DNA of 46,106 bases from an uncultured Prevotella sp. (GTDB taxonomy: Bacteria > Bacteroidota > Bacteroidia > Bacteroidales > Bacteroidaceae), in contig CAJOEC010000020.1 in the NCBI GenBank assembly GCA_905233425.1, positions 1-46,106 on the forward strand, written 5' to 3'. This document shows positions 37,695 to 45,612 of the stretch, one piece after another. The notes under the pieces were generated by a model. That model was not told the DNA's origin, ran no database searches, and saw only the letters and a program-made list of their open reading frames with translations. Made by a program: the position numbers and the translations under genes. Positions within the stretch are counted from its first letter, which is position 1, and each line of letters begins with the position of its first letter.

Positions 37695-40553
37695 ATGCAT
37701 TACATCAAGTTACTAATACTACTTTTCGCACTCCTCCACTTCAACAGTCCGACAATGGGGGCTGCCCCGGCCGTGGACAAGGCTGTCAATTTAATGGACA
37801 GTGTGGAGATTGGACTCGTCACCTGTTCGCCCCACGAAGAGCTGTACAGCCTCTACGGCCATACGGCCCTGCGCTACCACAACCTGCGCACAGGCGAGGA
37901 CTTAGTGTTCAACTACGGCGTGTTCCGCCCGGACAGCAAGAATTTCATCTGGCACTTCATTATGGGCCACACCGACTACGAGCTGGGAGTGGCTCCCACG
38001 AAGGCTTTTTGCCAATACTATGAACCGTGGGGATGCCAGGTGACCGAGCAAGTGCTCGCACTCACCAACGAAGAGAAACTGAGCCTCATGCTCGCACTTC
38101 ACGAGAACTGCAAGCCACAGAACCGCATCTACCGATACAATGTGTTCTTCGACAACTGTGCCACAAGGCCACGCGACATTGTAGTGGCAAACCTTGACGG
38201 ACGTGTGGAGTACGCCCCACGTGAGGGCTTCAACCCCTCGTTCCGCGAGATGGTGCGCGACTGCACCGCCGGCCACCGATGGGCCACATTCGGCAACGAC
38301 ATTCTGCTGGGTGTCCGTGCCGACATGCCCACCACGCAGAACGAGCAGCAATTCCTGCCCGCAAACCTTCGCTTCGACTTCAACTATGCTGTCGTCATCC
38401 GTCAAGGACAGCCGCAGCCATTAGTGAAAGAGATGCGGCAACTGTTGGCACCTGGAGTGCAGATGGTGGAAGACGACTTTCCGCTGTCGCCCATTGCCTG
38501 TGCGATATTGCTGCTATCTGTGGCTTTAGTCGTCTTTGCATACGAACAGATGAAGCACAACGTGGAGCGATGGTTCGACATCGTCCTGATGACGTTCACG
38601 GGGCTTACGGGATGCGTGCTCGCTATGATGCTCTTCTCCGAGCATCCCACAACCGCAACCAACCTGCAACTTCTTCTGCTCAACCCTCTTCCGCTGTTCT
38701 TCATTTGGCCCGTGGCGCGAGGACGGTGCACACGCTTCTTCCTCATCCAACTGGTGCTATTGGTCCTCTTCTTCGTGGGTGCCTTGTGGCAGAGCTATGC
38801 CGAGGGCATGTTGGTCGTCGGCTTGGTCGTGCTGTCAAGGATTATCCGACATATAAATGATTACAAGGGAGTTAAAGGGGAGATAAAGGGAGTTAAAGGA
38901 GTTAAAGGAGTTAAGGAAGTTAAGGAAGTTAAAGGAGTTAAAGGAGCAAAGGGGGAATCAAGGGACAATTCTCACGTAGTCAAAGGGAGCCACAAGGGAA
39001 ATAAGGAGAACAGACATGCCGGCAAAGGTAAAGGAATGAAGATGGTGGTTTTGGCCTGCAGTCTTGGTTGCATTCCTGCACAGGCCGAGAATGTCTCGGA
39101 CGATTCGCAGTCCCAGCGTGTACCCCGCCTTGTGGTGGAAATCACCGTAGACCAGCTGCGAAGTGACCTTCTCAGCGCCTTCAACCACCTCTACTGCCCC
39201 GGAGGCTTCCGCCGTCTGCTGTCGCAGGGCACCGTCTATGGCAGCGTGTCCTACCCCTTCTCGCCTGTCGACCGAGCATCAGCCATCGCCACCTTGGCCA
39301 CCGGCGTGTCGCCATACTACAACAGCATCGTCGGCCAGCGGTGGCTCAACCGCGAGACTCTCCGACCGGTGTGGTGTGTCGACGACCAGCGCTACGGCGG
39401 GTTAGGCACCGCCGAGACCGTCTCGCCCGAGGCATTGTCCACGTCGACACTTGGCGACGAGCTGAAGGTGGCAACCGAGGCACGCGCCATAGTATGGGCA
39501 ATAGCCCCCTACAGCGACGCAGCAGCCCTCGCCGCCGGCCACGCCGCCGACGGCGCAATATGGATCGACGATGCCGAGGGACTGTGGTGCACCTCGCAGT
39601 ACTATATGCAGACGATACCCCAGTGGGTGCACACAGCTAACACCAACCATCCGCCGGCACGCGAGGCGGGGAAAGGACTGCAACGTTACCGCGAATACAA
39701 GAACAGCCCTGCCGTGAACGCCGACATCACCGACATGGCACTACGCTGTGTGCAGGCCACAGCCATGGGGCGCGACGACACGCCCGACCTCCTCTCACTT
39801 ACCTACTACGCCGGTGCAGCAGCAAGTTTGACAGCGGTCAATGGCCAATGGTCAACGGTCAATGGTCGCAGCCGCGACGCATTGCGCCAAAACTACGTGC
39901 TCCTCGACCGCGAGCTGGCACGCCTCATCGACGGCGTTGACAGGCTTTTGGGCGAGGGCAACACTCTGTTCGTCGTCACCAGCACAGGATATTGCGAGGA
40001 GAAAGAGGATGCCGACTACAAGCAGTACCGCATACCCACAGGAACATTCTATATGAGCCGCACAGCCGACCTGCTCAACATGTACATGGGGGCACTATGG
40101 GGTAACGGCAAATATGTGGAGACAACGTTCCGCAACCACATTTTCCTCAACCACGACCTTCTGGACCAGAAGAAGATCAGCATCGGAACAGCCACAACAC
40201 GTGCGCAGGAACTGCTCGTCATGATGTCGGGAGTGCGCAACGTCTACACCTCGCTACAGCTGCTCACCATCAGCAACGAGCAGATACAGATGGTGCGCCA
40301 GGGCTACAGCTCCGAGCGTTGCGGCGACCTCGTCATAGAGACGGCCCCGGGATGGCGCGTATTGACGGAGAACACCGGCGAGAGCGAATATCTGCGTGCC
40401 GACTTTTTCCAGTTCCCCATCATCTTCTACGGTGCGGGCATCACCCCACAGACCATCGACCGCCACGTCACCACCGACCGCATCGCCCCCACCCTGTCGC
40501 GCATCATGCGCACACGGGCTCCCAACGCCTGCTCAGCAGAACCCTTGTTCTGA
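37695..40553 (+). CDS. Fusion of DUF4105 membrane protein and alkaline-phosphatase-superfamily protein
   Basis: 952 aa. Residues 1-20 are a signal peptide. 35-240 is the DUF4105 (Lnb-like) periplasmic domain (HEELYSLYGHTALR, VFNYGVF, FFDNCATRPRDI). 264-385 holds about four transmembrane helices. 391-420 is a KGV/KEV repeat from a 9-bp minisatellite. 421-447 is basic. 448-464 (MKMVVLACSLGCIPAQA) looks like a second signal peptide, followed by RLVVEITVDQLRSDLL and DRASAIATLATGVSP of the phosphatase-like family. These appear to be two genes joined in frame. An ATG at 39036 after AAAGGA may still start the second part. The usual nucleophile Thr/Ser motif is not evident. Confidence 0.85.
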   Translation: MHYIKLLILLFALLHFNSPTMGAAPAVDKAVNLMDSVEIGLVTCSPHEELYSLYGHTALRYHNLRTGEDLVFNYGVFRPDSKNFIWHFIMGHTDYELGVAPTKAFCQYYEPWGCQVTEQVLALTNEEKLSLMLALHENCKPQNRIYRYNVFFDNCATRPRDIVVANLDGRVEYAPREGFNPSFREMVRDCTAGHRWATFGNDILLGVRADMPTTQNEQQFLPANLRFDFNYAVVIRQGQPQPLVKEMRQLLAPGVQMVEDDFPLSPIACAILLLSVALVVFAYEQMKHNVERWFDIVLMTFTGLTGCVLAMMLFSEHPTTATNLQLLLLNPLPLFFIWPVARGRCTRFFLIQLVLLVLFFVGALWQSYAEGMLVVGLVVLSRIIRHINDYKGVKGEIKGVKGVKGVKEVKEVKGVKGAKGESRDNSHVVKGSHKGNKENRHAGKGKGMKMVVLACSLGCIPAQAENVSDDSQSQRVPRLVVEITVDQLRSDLLSAFNHLYCPGGFRRLLSQGTVYGSVSYPFSPVDRASAIATLATGVSPYYNSIVGQRWLNRETLRPVWCVDDQRYGGLGTAETVSPEALSTSTLGDELKVATEARAIVWAIAPYSDAAALAAGHAADGAIWIDDAEGLWCTSQYYMQTIPQWVHTANTNHPPAREAGKGLQRYREYKNSPAVNADITDMALRCVQATAMGRDDTPDLLSLTYYAGAAASLTAVNGQWSTVNGRSRDALRQNYVLLDRELARLIDGVDRLLGEGNTLFVVTSTGYCEEKEDADYKQYRIPTGTFYMSRTADLLNMYMGALWGNGKYVETTFRNHIFLNHDLLDQKKISIGTATTRAQELLVMMSGVRNVYTSLQLLTISNEQIQMVRQGYSSERCGDLVIETAPGWRVLTENTGESEYLRADFFQFPIIFYGAGITPQTIDRHVTTDRIAPTLSRIMRTRAPNACSAEPLF
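38865..38954. repeat. 9-bp tandem repeat joining the two halves of the fusion
   Basis: About ten units of GTTAAAGGA/GTTAAGGAA with interruptions, encoding GVKGVKGVKEVKEVKG. It lies exactly between the last membrane helix of the DUF4105 part and the second signal peptide. Confidence 0.9.
39837..39867. repeat. GGTCAATGG simple repeat in the phosphatase half
   Basis: Three to four units of GGTCAATGGcca type encode AVNGQWSTVNGRS, an insertion-like loop in the alkaline-phosphatase-fold part. Confidence 0.7.
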
Positions 40554-40618
40554 CAAGACAGAATCCGAGTTATTACGCTCCTATTCTACAAAAGAGTCCG
40601 AATTGCCACACCAATCCA

Positions 40619-41809
40619 TCAGTAGGAATACACCAGTCCGTATTTCTCGTGCAGACGGCGGAGGGAGCCGTCGGACTTCATCTGGCGGATGACAGCGTTC
40701 ACCAACTGCAGCAAGTCCTCCTGGCCTTTGCGCATCAGCACACCTATCTCGCCATGAGTGAACGGATCGTTCAATAGCGGGGCGGCCAACCGGCTGTCAG
40801 CCCGTACATAATATGGTGCCTCGGCTATCTCAGTTATCATCACGTCGGCTTTCCCCTCGGCGATGAGCGAAGGGATTTCCTCGTTCTTTTGGTGAACGAC
40901 GACAGTAGCATGGGTAAGGTTCTCGTTGGCGAACTTCTCGTTCAGCCCGCCCGGATTAACCATCACCCGGACTTCGGGCTTGTCGATATCTGCCAAAGAC
41001 CGATAGCGGCCAGCGTCGGAAGCACGACAGAGGATGGTCTTGCCGTTAGCCAAATATCCGTCGCTCATCAGCATTGTCTCACGTCGGGCATCGGTAATGG
41101 TGATACCGCCAATAGCGAGGTCAAAAGTCTGAGGTTCGGCGAGCACATCGGCCGTCAGCGTAGGCCATGAGGTAGGCACGAACTGTATGCCGACACCAAT
41201 GCGACTGGCTATCTCTGCGGCCATGTCGATGCCAAAGCCCCAGTAGCTGCCATCAGCCTCACGGAACGATAGCGGCCTGTAGTCGCCGGTAGTGCCTATG
41301 AGTAACTTGCCCCGACCGACAATCTCAGCCACCTTTCCTTCGACAGGGATTTCCGCGCCGAGTGACAGGATGTAAACAGAATGCTGGCCGTTGTCACTCC
41401 CGAACCGGAGGGCCTCCTTCAGCGAGTTTTCAGGAAACAGGCGCGAGCTGTCAAAGTAATACAGGCCATCCTTCTTGTTATACCAACCGCCTACATATCC
41501 GTCGTGCTGCAAGGCATGGCTCACCACGCTGTCGATATTGTCACGCGAGTGGCTGCTCTGGGTAGCCGCATAAGCGACCGTGACACCCTTTGTCGGCTCG
41601 GCCATCGTGCGGACATCGAGCGTGAATCCGTCGGGGTGGGCCTGACTGAAAGCCCATAACCTGTCGGCAATTACAGACAGACTGCCCTGCCCTTCTGCGA
41701 CGACTCCGCCTGAAGAACGTTGGGTAGACGAGACTGTCCCGCATGAGCACAGCAACGCCAAGACTGCCTGAGCAATCAGGACCAGCGGCAGACTAAACTT
41801 GAGCTTCAT
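40619..41809 (-). CDS. Periplasmic substrate-binding-type protein (cyclohexadienyl dehydratase-like) with extra N-terminal domain
   Basis: 396 aa from MKLKFSLPLV. A lipobox-like LLCSC is near residue 24. About 40-145 is a small domain (GFTLDVRTMAEPTKGVTVAYAATQSSHS..HALQHDGYVGGWYNKKDGLYYFDSSRLFPENSLKEAL). I remember this sequence type as a stand-alone Bacteroidetes protein of unknown function. About 165-396 is an SBP_bac_3 domain (LLIGTTGDYRPLSF..YWGFGIDMAAEIA), whose GTTGDYRPLSF start is closest to PheC. No ABC permease is nearby, so enzyme rather than transporter is plausible. Convergent with the fusion gene. Confidence 0.8.
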   Translation of the reverse strand: MKLKFSLPLVLIAQAVLALLCSCGTVSSTQRSSGGVVAEGQGSLSVIADRLWAFSQAHPDGFTLDVRTMAEPTKGVTVAYAATQSSHSRDNIDSVVSHALQHDGYVGGWYNKKDGLYYFDSSRLFPENSLKEALRFGSDNGQHSVYILSLGAEIPVEGKVAEIVGRGKLLIGTTGDYRPLSFREADGSYWGFGIDMAAEIASRIGVGIQFVPTSWPTLTADVLAEPQTFDLAIGGITITDARRETMLMSDGYLANGKTILCRASDAGRYRSLADIDKPEVRVMVNPGGLNEKFANENLTHATVVVHQKNEEIPSLIAEGKADVMITEIAEAPYYVRADSRLAAPLLNDPFTHGEIGVLMRKGQEDLLQLVNAVIRQMKSDGSLRRLHEKYGLVYSY

Positions 41810-41835
41810 ATACATACGACACCCAAATTATACGC

Positions 41836-43506
41836 CTAATGCCGCTTTATGCTGAAGAAGCCCACGCGGTGGTTGCGGCCTTTGCGTCCCAGCGTGCGCA
41901 GCTGGTATGTGCCGTCGGGTATGCCTTTGACGCTCACCCACTTGCCGTAGGGCCGTATGGCGACCTGACGGCCGGCGAGGGTCTCAATGATAATGAAGTC
42001 GGCATCGAGCACCGAGGTCTGCGTCCCCACAGAAGTGTCGGGAATCCTTACCGGACGTCCGTCGGTGATGGCTATCTCGACAGGCTTATAGGCGGGACCG
42101 GCATTCACCAGAAGCTGTGCGGGGACGCTCTCGCGGCCATAGCGATCCATGGCCGTCACGGCGTAGTTCATCCTGATGTTGTTCACGGTGGCATGGGTGT
42201 TGGTGATGCGCGTGGCCACGATGTTGCGGGCATCGCTAATGTCTACGGGGTAGTCTTCCGAGGCATACACATTATAATACATAGGGGACTGGGCGGGCGA
42301 TGTTGGGGGTAGCCACGTCAGCAGACCGCCTTTCAGCCCTATCTGTACTGGCTGCTGCGGTGGGCGTCCCGGGACGCCATTCATGGGCGGGACAAGAGCT
42401 GGCGTTGCGTCGAAGCGGCAGGCGAAATCGTAGACACCCTTGATGTTGTCGAGTAGGAACTTGGCACGGAAATAGCAATGGCCAAGTCCCAACTGCCGCA
42501 GTACGTTCATCTCGCGCTCCACGATGTCGAGCGTCCACGGGCCTTCGGCGGGGTCAAGGAAATAAATGCCGAGGCCGCCGGCGATGTCGCGTCCGTAGGC
42601 GTTCTCCTGCCAGTCGATGGCGAAGGGGTAGAAATGGTTGCCGCGGAAATACATCATCGGGTAGAGCTGGTCCATTATCCCCTCGCGCAGCCACTCCTGG
42701 GCATCCTGGCACACGGCGGTGCGGGCGTTCCAACCGCCACTGCGGTAGCGGGCGAGGTCGTCGTGTTTGCCCACAGGCGAGCACGACATTTTCACCCATG
42801 GCTTCAAGCCCTTCACAACGCTATTGATGCGCCTGACGATGCGGGTGATGTTTGCCCGTCCCTCATATCTTGACACCTTCATCTTCCACGTCTCGGGATA
42901 GCGGATGTAGTCGAGGTGTATGCCGTCGATGTCGTAGTTGCGCACAATCTCGCCGCACACCTGTGCCAGGTACGTGGCCGTCAGCTCCTGCTCGGGGTCC
43001 ATGTATCCGTCGTCGTCAATGCGCTTTATCAACTTCGGGTATCTTTGCCTCAGCTGCTGGCATCCCGTGGCGTTCCACTTTCCCACGGGAATGGTCACCA
43101 CCCATGCGTGGCACTCCATGCCGCGCTCGTGGCAGAGGTCGATGCAGAGGCGTAGAGGGTCGTAGCCCGGTGCGCGCCCCGGCTGGCCGGTGAGGCATCC
43201 GTCCCAAGGTTCGAGTTGCGAGGGGTAGACGGTGGTGGCTCGTATGCGTGTCTGGAAGAGCACGGTGTTCACCCCGGCACGCTTCAGCCGGTCGAGCATC
43301 TGGCGCAGCTCCTCGCGCTGTGTGGATGAATAGTAAGAGTGGGGCCAGTCGATGCCGCCGATGGTGGTGAGCCAGACGGCACGCAATTCATATTTGGGGC
43401 TGTAGTAACTCTCGGAAAGACTACTTGCAAGCGGGATTTGCCCGGAAACGGCGTTACCCCCAATGGAGAAAAGGAGGGAGAAAAACAAGAGGAAAATGTA
43501 TCTCAT
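41836..43506 (-). CDS. Glycoside hydrolase GH10-like (YngK/GHL10) lipid- or cell-wall-associated glycosidase
   Basis: 556 aa. Signal peptide, then the DUF187/GHL10 TIM barrel at about 40-380: ELRAVWLTTIGGIDWPHSYY, RLKRAGVNTVLFQTR, DGIHLDYIRYP (Asp and Asp of the active-site strand) and WLREGIMDQLYPMMYFR. The C-terminus has two beta domains (fibronectin-like, 390-480, then a final strand-rich part ending GFFSIKRH). The true substrate of the family is poorly known; peptidoglycan-related or acetylated glycans have been suggested. Single gene with promoter at 43532. Confidence 0.85.
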   Translation of the reverse strand: MRYIFLLFFSLLFSIGGNAVSGQIPLASSLSESYYSPKYELRAVWLTTIGGIDWPHSYYSSTQREELRQMLDRLKRAGVNTVLFQTRIRATTVYPSQLEPWDGCLTGQPGRAPGYDPLRLCIDLCHERGMECHAWVVTIPVGKWNATGCQQLRQRYPKLIKRIDDDGYMDPEQELTATYLAQVCGEIVRNYDIDGIHLDYIRYPETWKMKVSRYEGRANITRIVRRINSVVKGLKPWVKMSCSPVGKHDDLARYRSGGWNARTAVCQDAQEWLREGIMDQLYPMMYFRGNHFYPFAIDWQENAYGRDIAGGLGIYFLDPAEGPWTLDIVEREMNVLRQLGLGHCYFRAKFLLDNIKGVYDFACRFDATPALVPPMNGVPGRPPQQPVQIGLKGGLLTWLPPTSPAQSPMYYNVYASEDYPVDISDARNIVATRITNTHATVNNIRMNYAVTAMDRYGRESVPAQLLVNAGPAYKPVEIAITDGRPVRIPDTSVGTQTSVLDADFIIIETLAGRQVAIRPYGKWVSVKGIPDGTYQLRTLGRKGRNHRVGFFSIKRH

Positions 43507-43531
43507 TTGTCTGTGTTTGCGTTTTTGGCTG

Positions 43532-43539
43532 CAAAGGTA
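43532..43539 (-). promoter_or_regulatory. -7 box of the GH10-like gene
   Basis: The minus strand reads TACCTTTG, 26 bp before the ATG. Confidence 0.5.
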
Positions 43540-43643
43540 AGCATTTTATGTGAACTAACCGTTATTATTCCCAAACTTTTTGTTCCTTTGCACCCGAAAG
43601 GCCTTTAACCGTTCACCCTCGTTTTTAAGCTAATATGGAGGTG

Positions 43644-43726
43644 TTGCCTATGTTTTAGAAAGGTTTTGGGCAATGTTGCCTATGTTTTAGAAAGATTTTA
43701 GGTGATTCTTGCCTATGTTTTAGAAA
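43644..43726. repeat. 33-bp-spaced direct repeats upstream of the ATPase gene (3 copies)
   Basis: The 18-mer TTGCCTATGTTTTAGAAA starts at 43644, 43676 and 43709 (spacings 32 and 33 bp, three helical turns). The last copy begins at the -33 position of the ATPase promoter. Confidence 0.9.
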
Positions 43727-43741
43727 TTATTCGTATATTTG
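43709..43741 (+). promoter_or_regulatory. Promoter of the DUF4143 ATPase, overlapping a repeat
   Basis: TTGCC (43709-43713, -33) and TATATTTG (43734-43741, -7), spacing about 21. The ATG at 43764 follows a leader of about 17 nt. Confidence 0.65.
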
Positions 43742-43763
43742 CACCCAAATTGCAAGGATTATT

Positions 43764-45122
43764 ATGTACGAAAGAGAGCTAATAACACAACTCAGACAAT
43801 GGAGTGAAAAGACACCCCACAAGCCGCTCGTCATCCGAGGTGCACGTCAGGTGGGAAAAAGTACATTGGTCAGGGAGTTCGGACGCGAGTTCGATGTCTT
43901 TATTGAGGTCAATCTCGAACTGTCGGATGACGCTGCCATATTCCAAGGGACGGACAACGTTCAGGAAATATGGCAATACCTGTGTCTGCAAAACCATGCG
44001 GTTTCCGACCCGAACAAGCGGATGCTTCTGTTTATCGACGAGATTCAGGAAGAGCCGCTGGCCGTAGGCTTGCTTCGCTATTTCTATGAGAAGATGCCAT
44101 GGCTGTACGTCATCACGGCAGGAAGTCGTCTGCAGAGTTTGCTAAAGAAGCACGTCTCCTTCCCCGTCGCAAGGGTGGAATATCTCAATCTGCGCCCCTT
44201 CTCCTTCATGGAATATCTCAATGCCGTGGAAGGCAAAGAGTGGGTGGAACTGCTTAAGAGTGTCAGCGTCCCTTCAGTCATGCACGACAAGATGATCAGC
44301 CATTTCAACCGTTACGCACTCATCGGCGGAATGCCGGAGGCAGTGGCCGACTATGCAGAACATCACGACATTGAGCATCTTTCACCTGTCTTCAACTCAC
44401 TTCTGAAGGGCTATAATGAAGACGTGGAACGCTATGCCAAAAACGAGGAACAGGTCAGGATTATACGTCATATCCTCGAAACGGCATGGTTCTCAGCAGC
44501 AGAAGCCATCACGTTTGCCAATTTCGGCAACAGCAGCTATACCAGTACCCAAATTCATGAAGCGATGGACTGTCTGGAACGGGCATATATCCTGTCATTG
44601 GACTATCCCGTCACATCTTCCGACATCCCTGCCATCCCGTCCATGCGACGCTCTCCGAAACTAATCATGGTTGACAGTGGTGTTACCAACTTCGCGACCG
44701 GCATACAGATAGAATATCTTCAGAACAAGGATCTCCTTGACACATGGCGGGGCAGGGCTGCCGAGCAAATCGTGGCACAGGAACTGAGAATACTGCTCGA
44801 CAAGAACTACAAGGAGAAGCAGTTCTACTGGGTTCGTGACAAGAAAGGGACTAATGCTGAGATTGATTTCGTCTGGCAGACGCCAACGCAGATGATACCC
44901 ATCGAAGTGAAGGCTGGCACTAACTCACACCTGCGTTCACTTCACAGCTATGTCAATTCCGCCAGTCATCTTGTGACGGCCGTCCGGTTCTGGAGTGGCG
45001 AGTTCTCAGTACAGGATGTCACTACACCTGCACCCGACAACCGACCCTACCGGCTTATTAATATACCTTTTTATTATATAGGGCAGCTTCAAGACATATT
45101 GAAACTCCAAGTGCTGATTTGA
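43764..45122 (+). CDS. AAA-family ATPase with DUF4143 nuclease-like domain
   Basis: 452 aa. Walker A is VIRGARQVGKSTLVREFG (about 22-39), Walker B LLFIDEIQEEP (about 92-102), and sensor 1 ITAGSRL. The middle has RVEYLNLRPFSFMEYL, typical of the family. The C-terminal DUF4143 domain has RGRAAEQIVAQELR and NAEIDFVWQ...MIPIEVKAG, a PD-(D/E)xK-like core (E..D..ExK). These standalone ATPases are common in gut Bacteroidetes; their role is not established. The three upstream repeats suggest repression or phase-like control. Confidence 0.92.
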   Translation: MYERELITQLRQWSEKTPHKPLVIRGARQVGKSTLVREFGREFDVFIEVNLELSDDAAIFQGTDNVQEIWQYLCLQNHAVSDPNKRMLLFIDEIQEEPLAVGLLRYFYEKMPWLYVITAGSRLQSLLKKHVSFPVARVEYLNLRPFSFMEYLNAVEGKEWVELLKSVSVPSVMHDKMISHFNRYALIGGMPEAVADYAEHHDIEHLSPVFNSLLKGYNEDVERYAKNEEQVRIIRHILETAWFSAAEAITFANFGNSSYTSTQIHEAMDCLERAYILSLDYPVTSSDIPAIPSMRRSPKLIMVDSGVTNFATGIQIEYLQNKDLLDTWRGRAAEQIVAQELRILLDKNYKEKQFYWVRDKKGTNAEIDFVWQTPTQMIPIEVKAGTNSHLRSLHSYVNSASHLVTAVRFWSGEFSVQDVTTPAPDNRPYRLINIPFYYIGQLQDILKLQVLI

Positions 45123-45160
45123 TCCCCCGACACCTCTCCTCAACAGGCCTCGGGAGTATG

Positions 45161-45248
45161 GAAAAGCTCGCTGGGCGGACTATGAGTTCGCGCCGGGCGA
45201 ACTGTCAGTTCGCGCCGGGCGGACTGGGAGTTCGCACGGCGCGAACTT
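45161..45248. repeat. 22-bp tandem repeat, 4 copies
   Basis: Units at 45161-45182, 45183-45204, 45205-45226 and 45227-45248. Core AGTTCGCGCCGGGCG(A/G)ACT, a palindrome AGTTCGC...GCGAACT in the cleanest copy. It lies 38 bp after the ATPase stop. Confidence 0.9.
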
Positions 45249-45303
45249 TTTGGCCTGTCGGAGACGATTCTGACAGATGCCAGCGACGATTCCGACTCTG
45301 TAG

Positions 45304-45323
45304 GGACGCGACGTGTCGCGTCC
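45304..45323. repeat. 20-bp GC-rich palindrome (REP-like)
   Basis: GGACGCGAC-GT-GTCGCGTCC. It is preceded by a smaller inverted pair, GTCGGA/TCCGAC, and a repeated GACGATTC. Confidence 0.75.
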
Positions 45324-45345
45324 GCACTTGCAAGAAACTTTGACA

Positions 45346-45425
45346 TATAATTACCATGTAATTGAACATCAATTCTCATTAATTTTTGTGCGCAGCAATT
45401 AATGTACAATTACATGGCAATTATA
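45346..45425. repeat. 24-bp inverted repeat around an AT-rich centre
   Basis: The left arm TATAATTACCATGTAATTGA.. (45346-45369) and right arm (45402-45425) are complementary with two mismatches. The inner ATTAATT/AATTAAT extends the stem. A third partial copy, TAATTACCATGAAC, begins near 45449. It could be a protein-binding dyad or a small transposon remnant. Confidence 0.75.
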
Positions 45426-45575
45426 CGTTTAAAACAAGAATAGCGTAATTACCATGAACCTAATTCAGTATAAGTTTCTTTCAACCTTACCAACTCAAAT
45501 GACTGCCGTTGTTGTCCGCTTCAATTATGACTGAGACACAGACCACAAAATGATTTGTGAAAAAAGATGAAAAAT

Positions 45576-45607
45576 TTTGGCAAATGAAAAAAATAGTATT
45601 AACTTTG
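45576..45607 (+). promoter_or_regulatory. Consensus promoter with no gene in the following 400 bp
   Basis: TTTG (45576-45579), 20 bp, TAACTTTG (45600-45607). Matches the Bacteroidetes consensus closely. Confidence 0.7.
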
Positions 45608-45612
45608 CACCG

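Noticed and set aside
579..45248. The 22-bp arrays as CRISPR arrays
   Set aside because: There are no unique spacers: the whole unit repeats, only 3-5 copies are present, and no cas genes are nearby.
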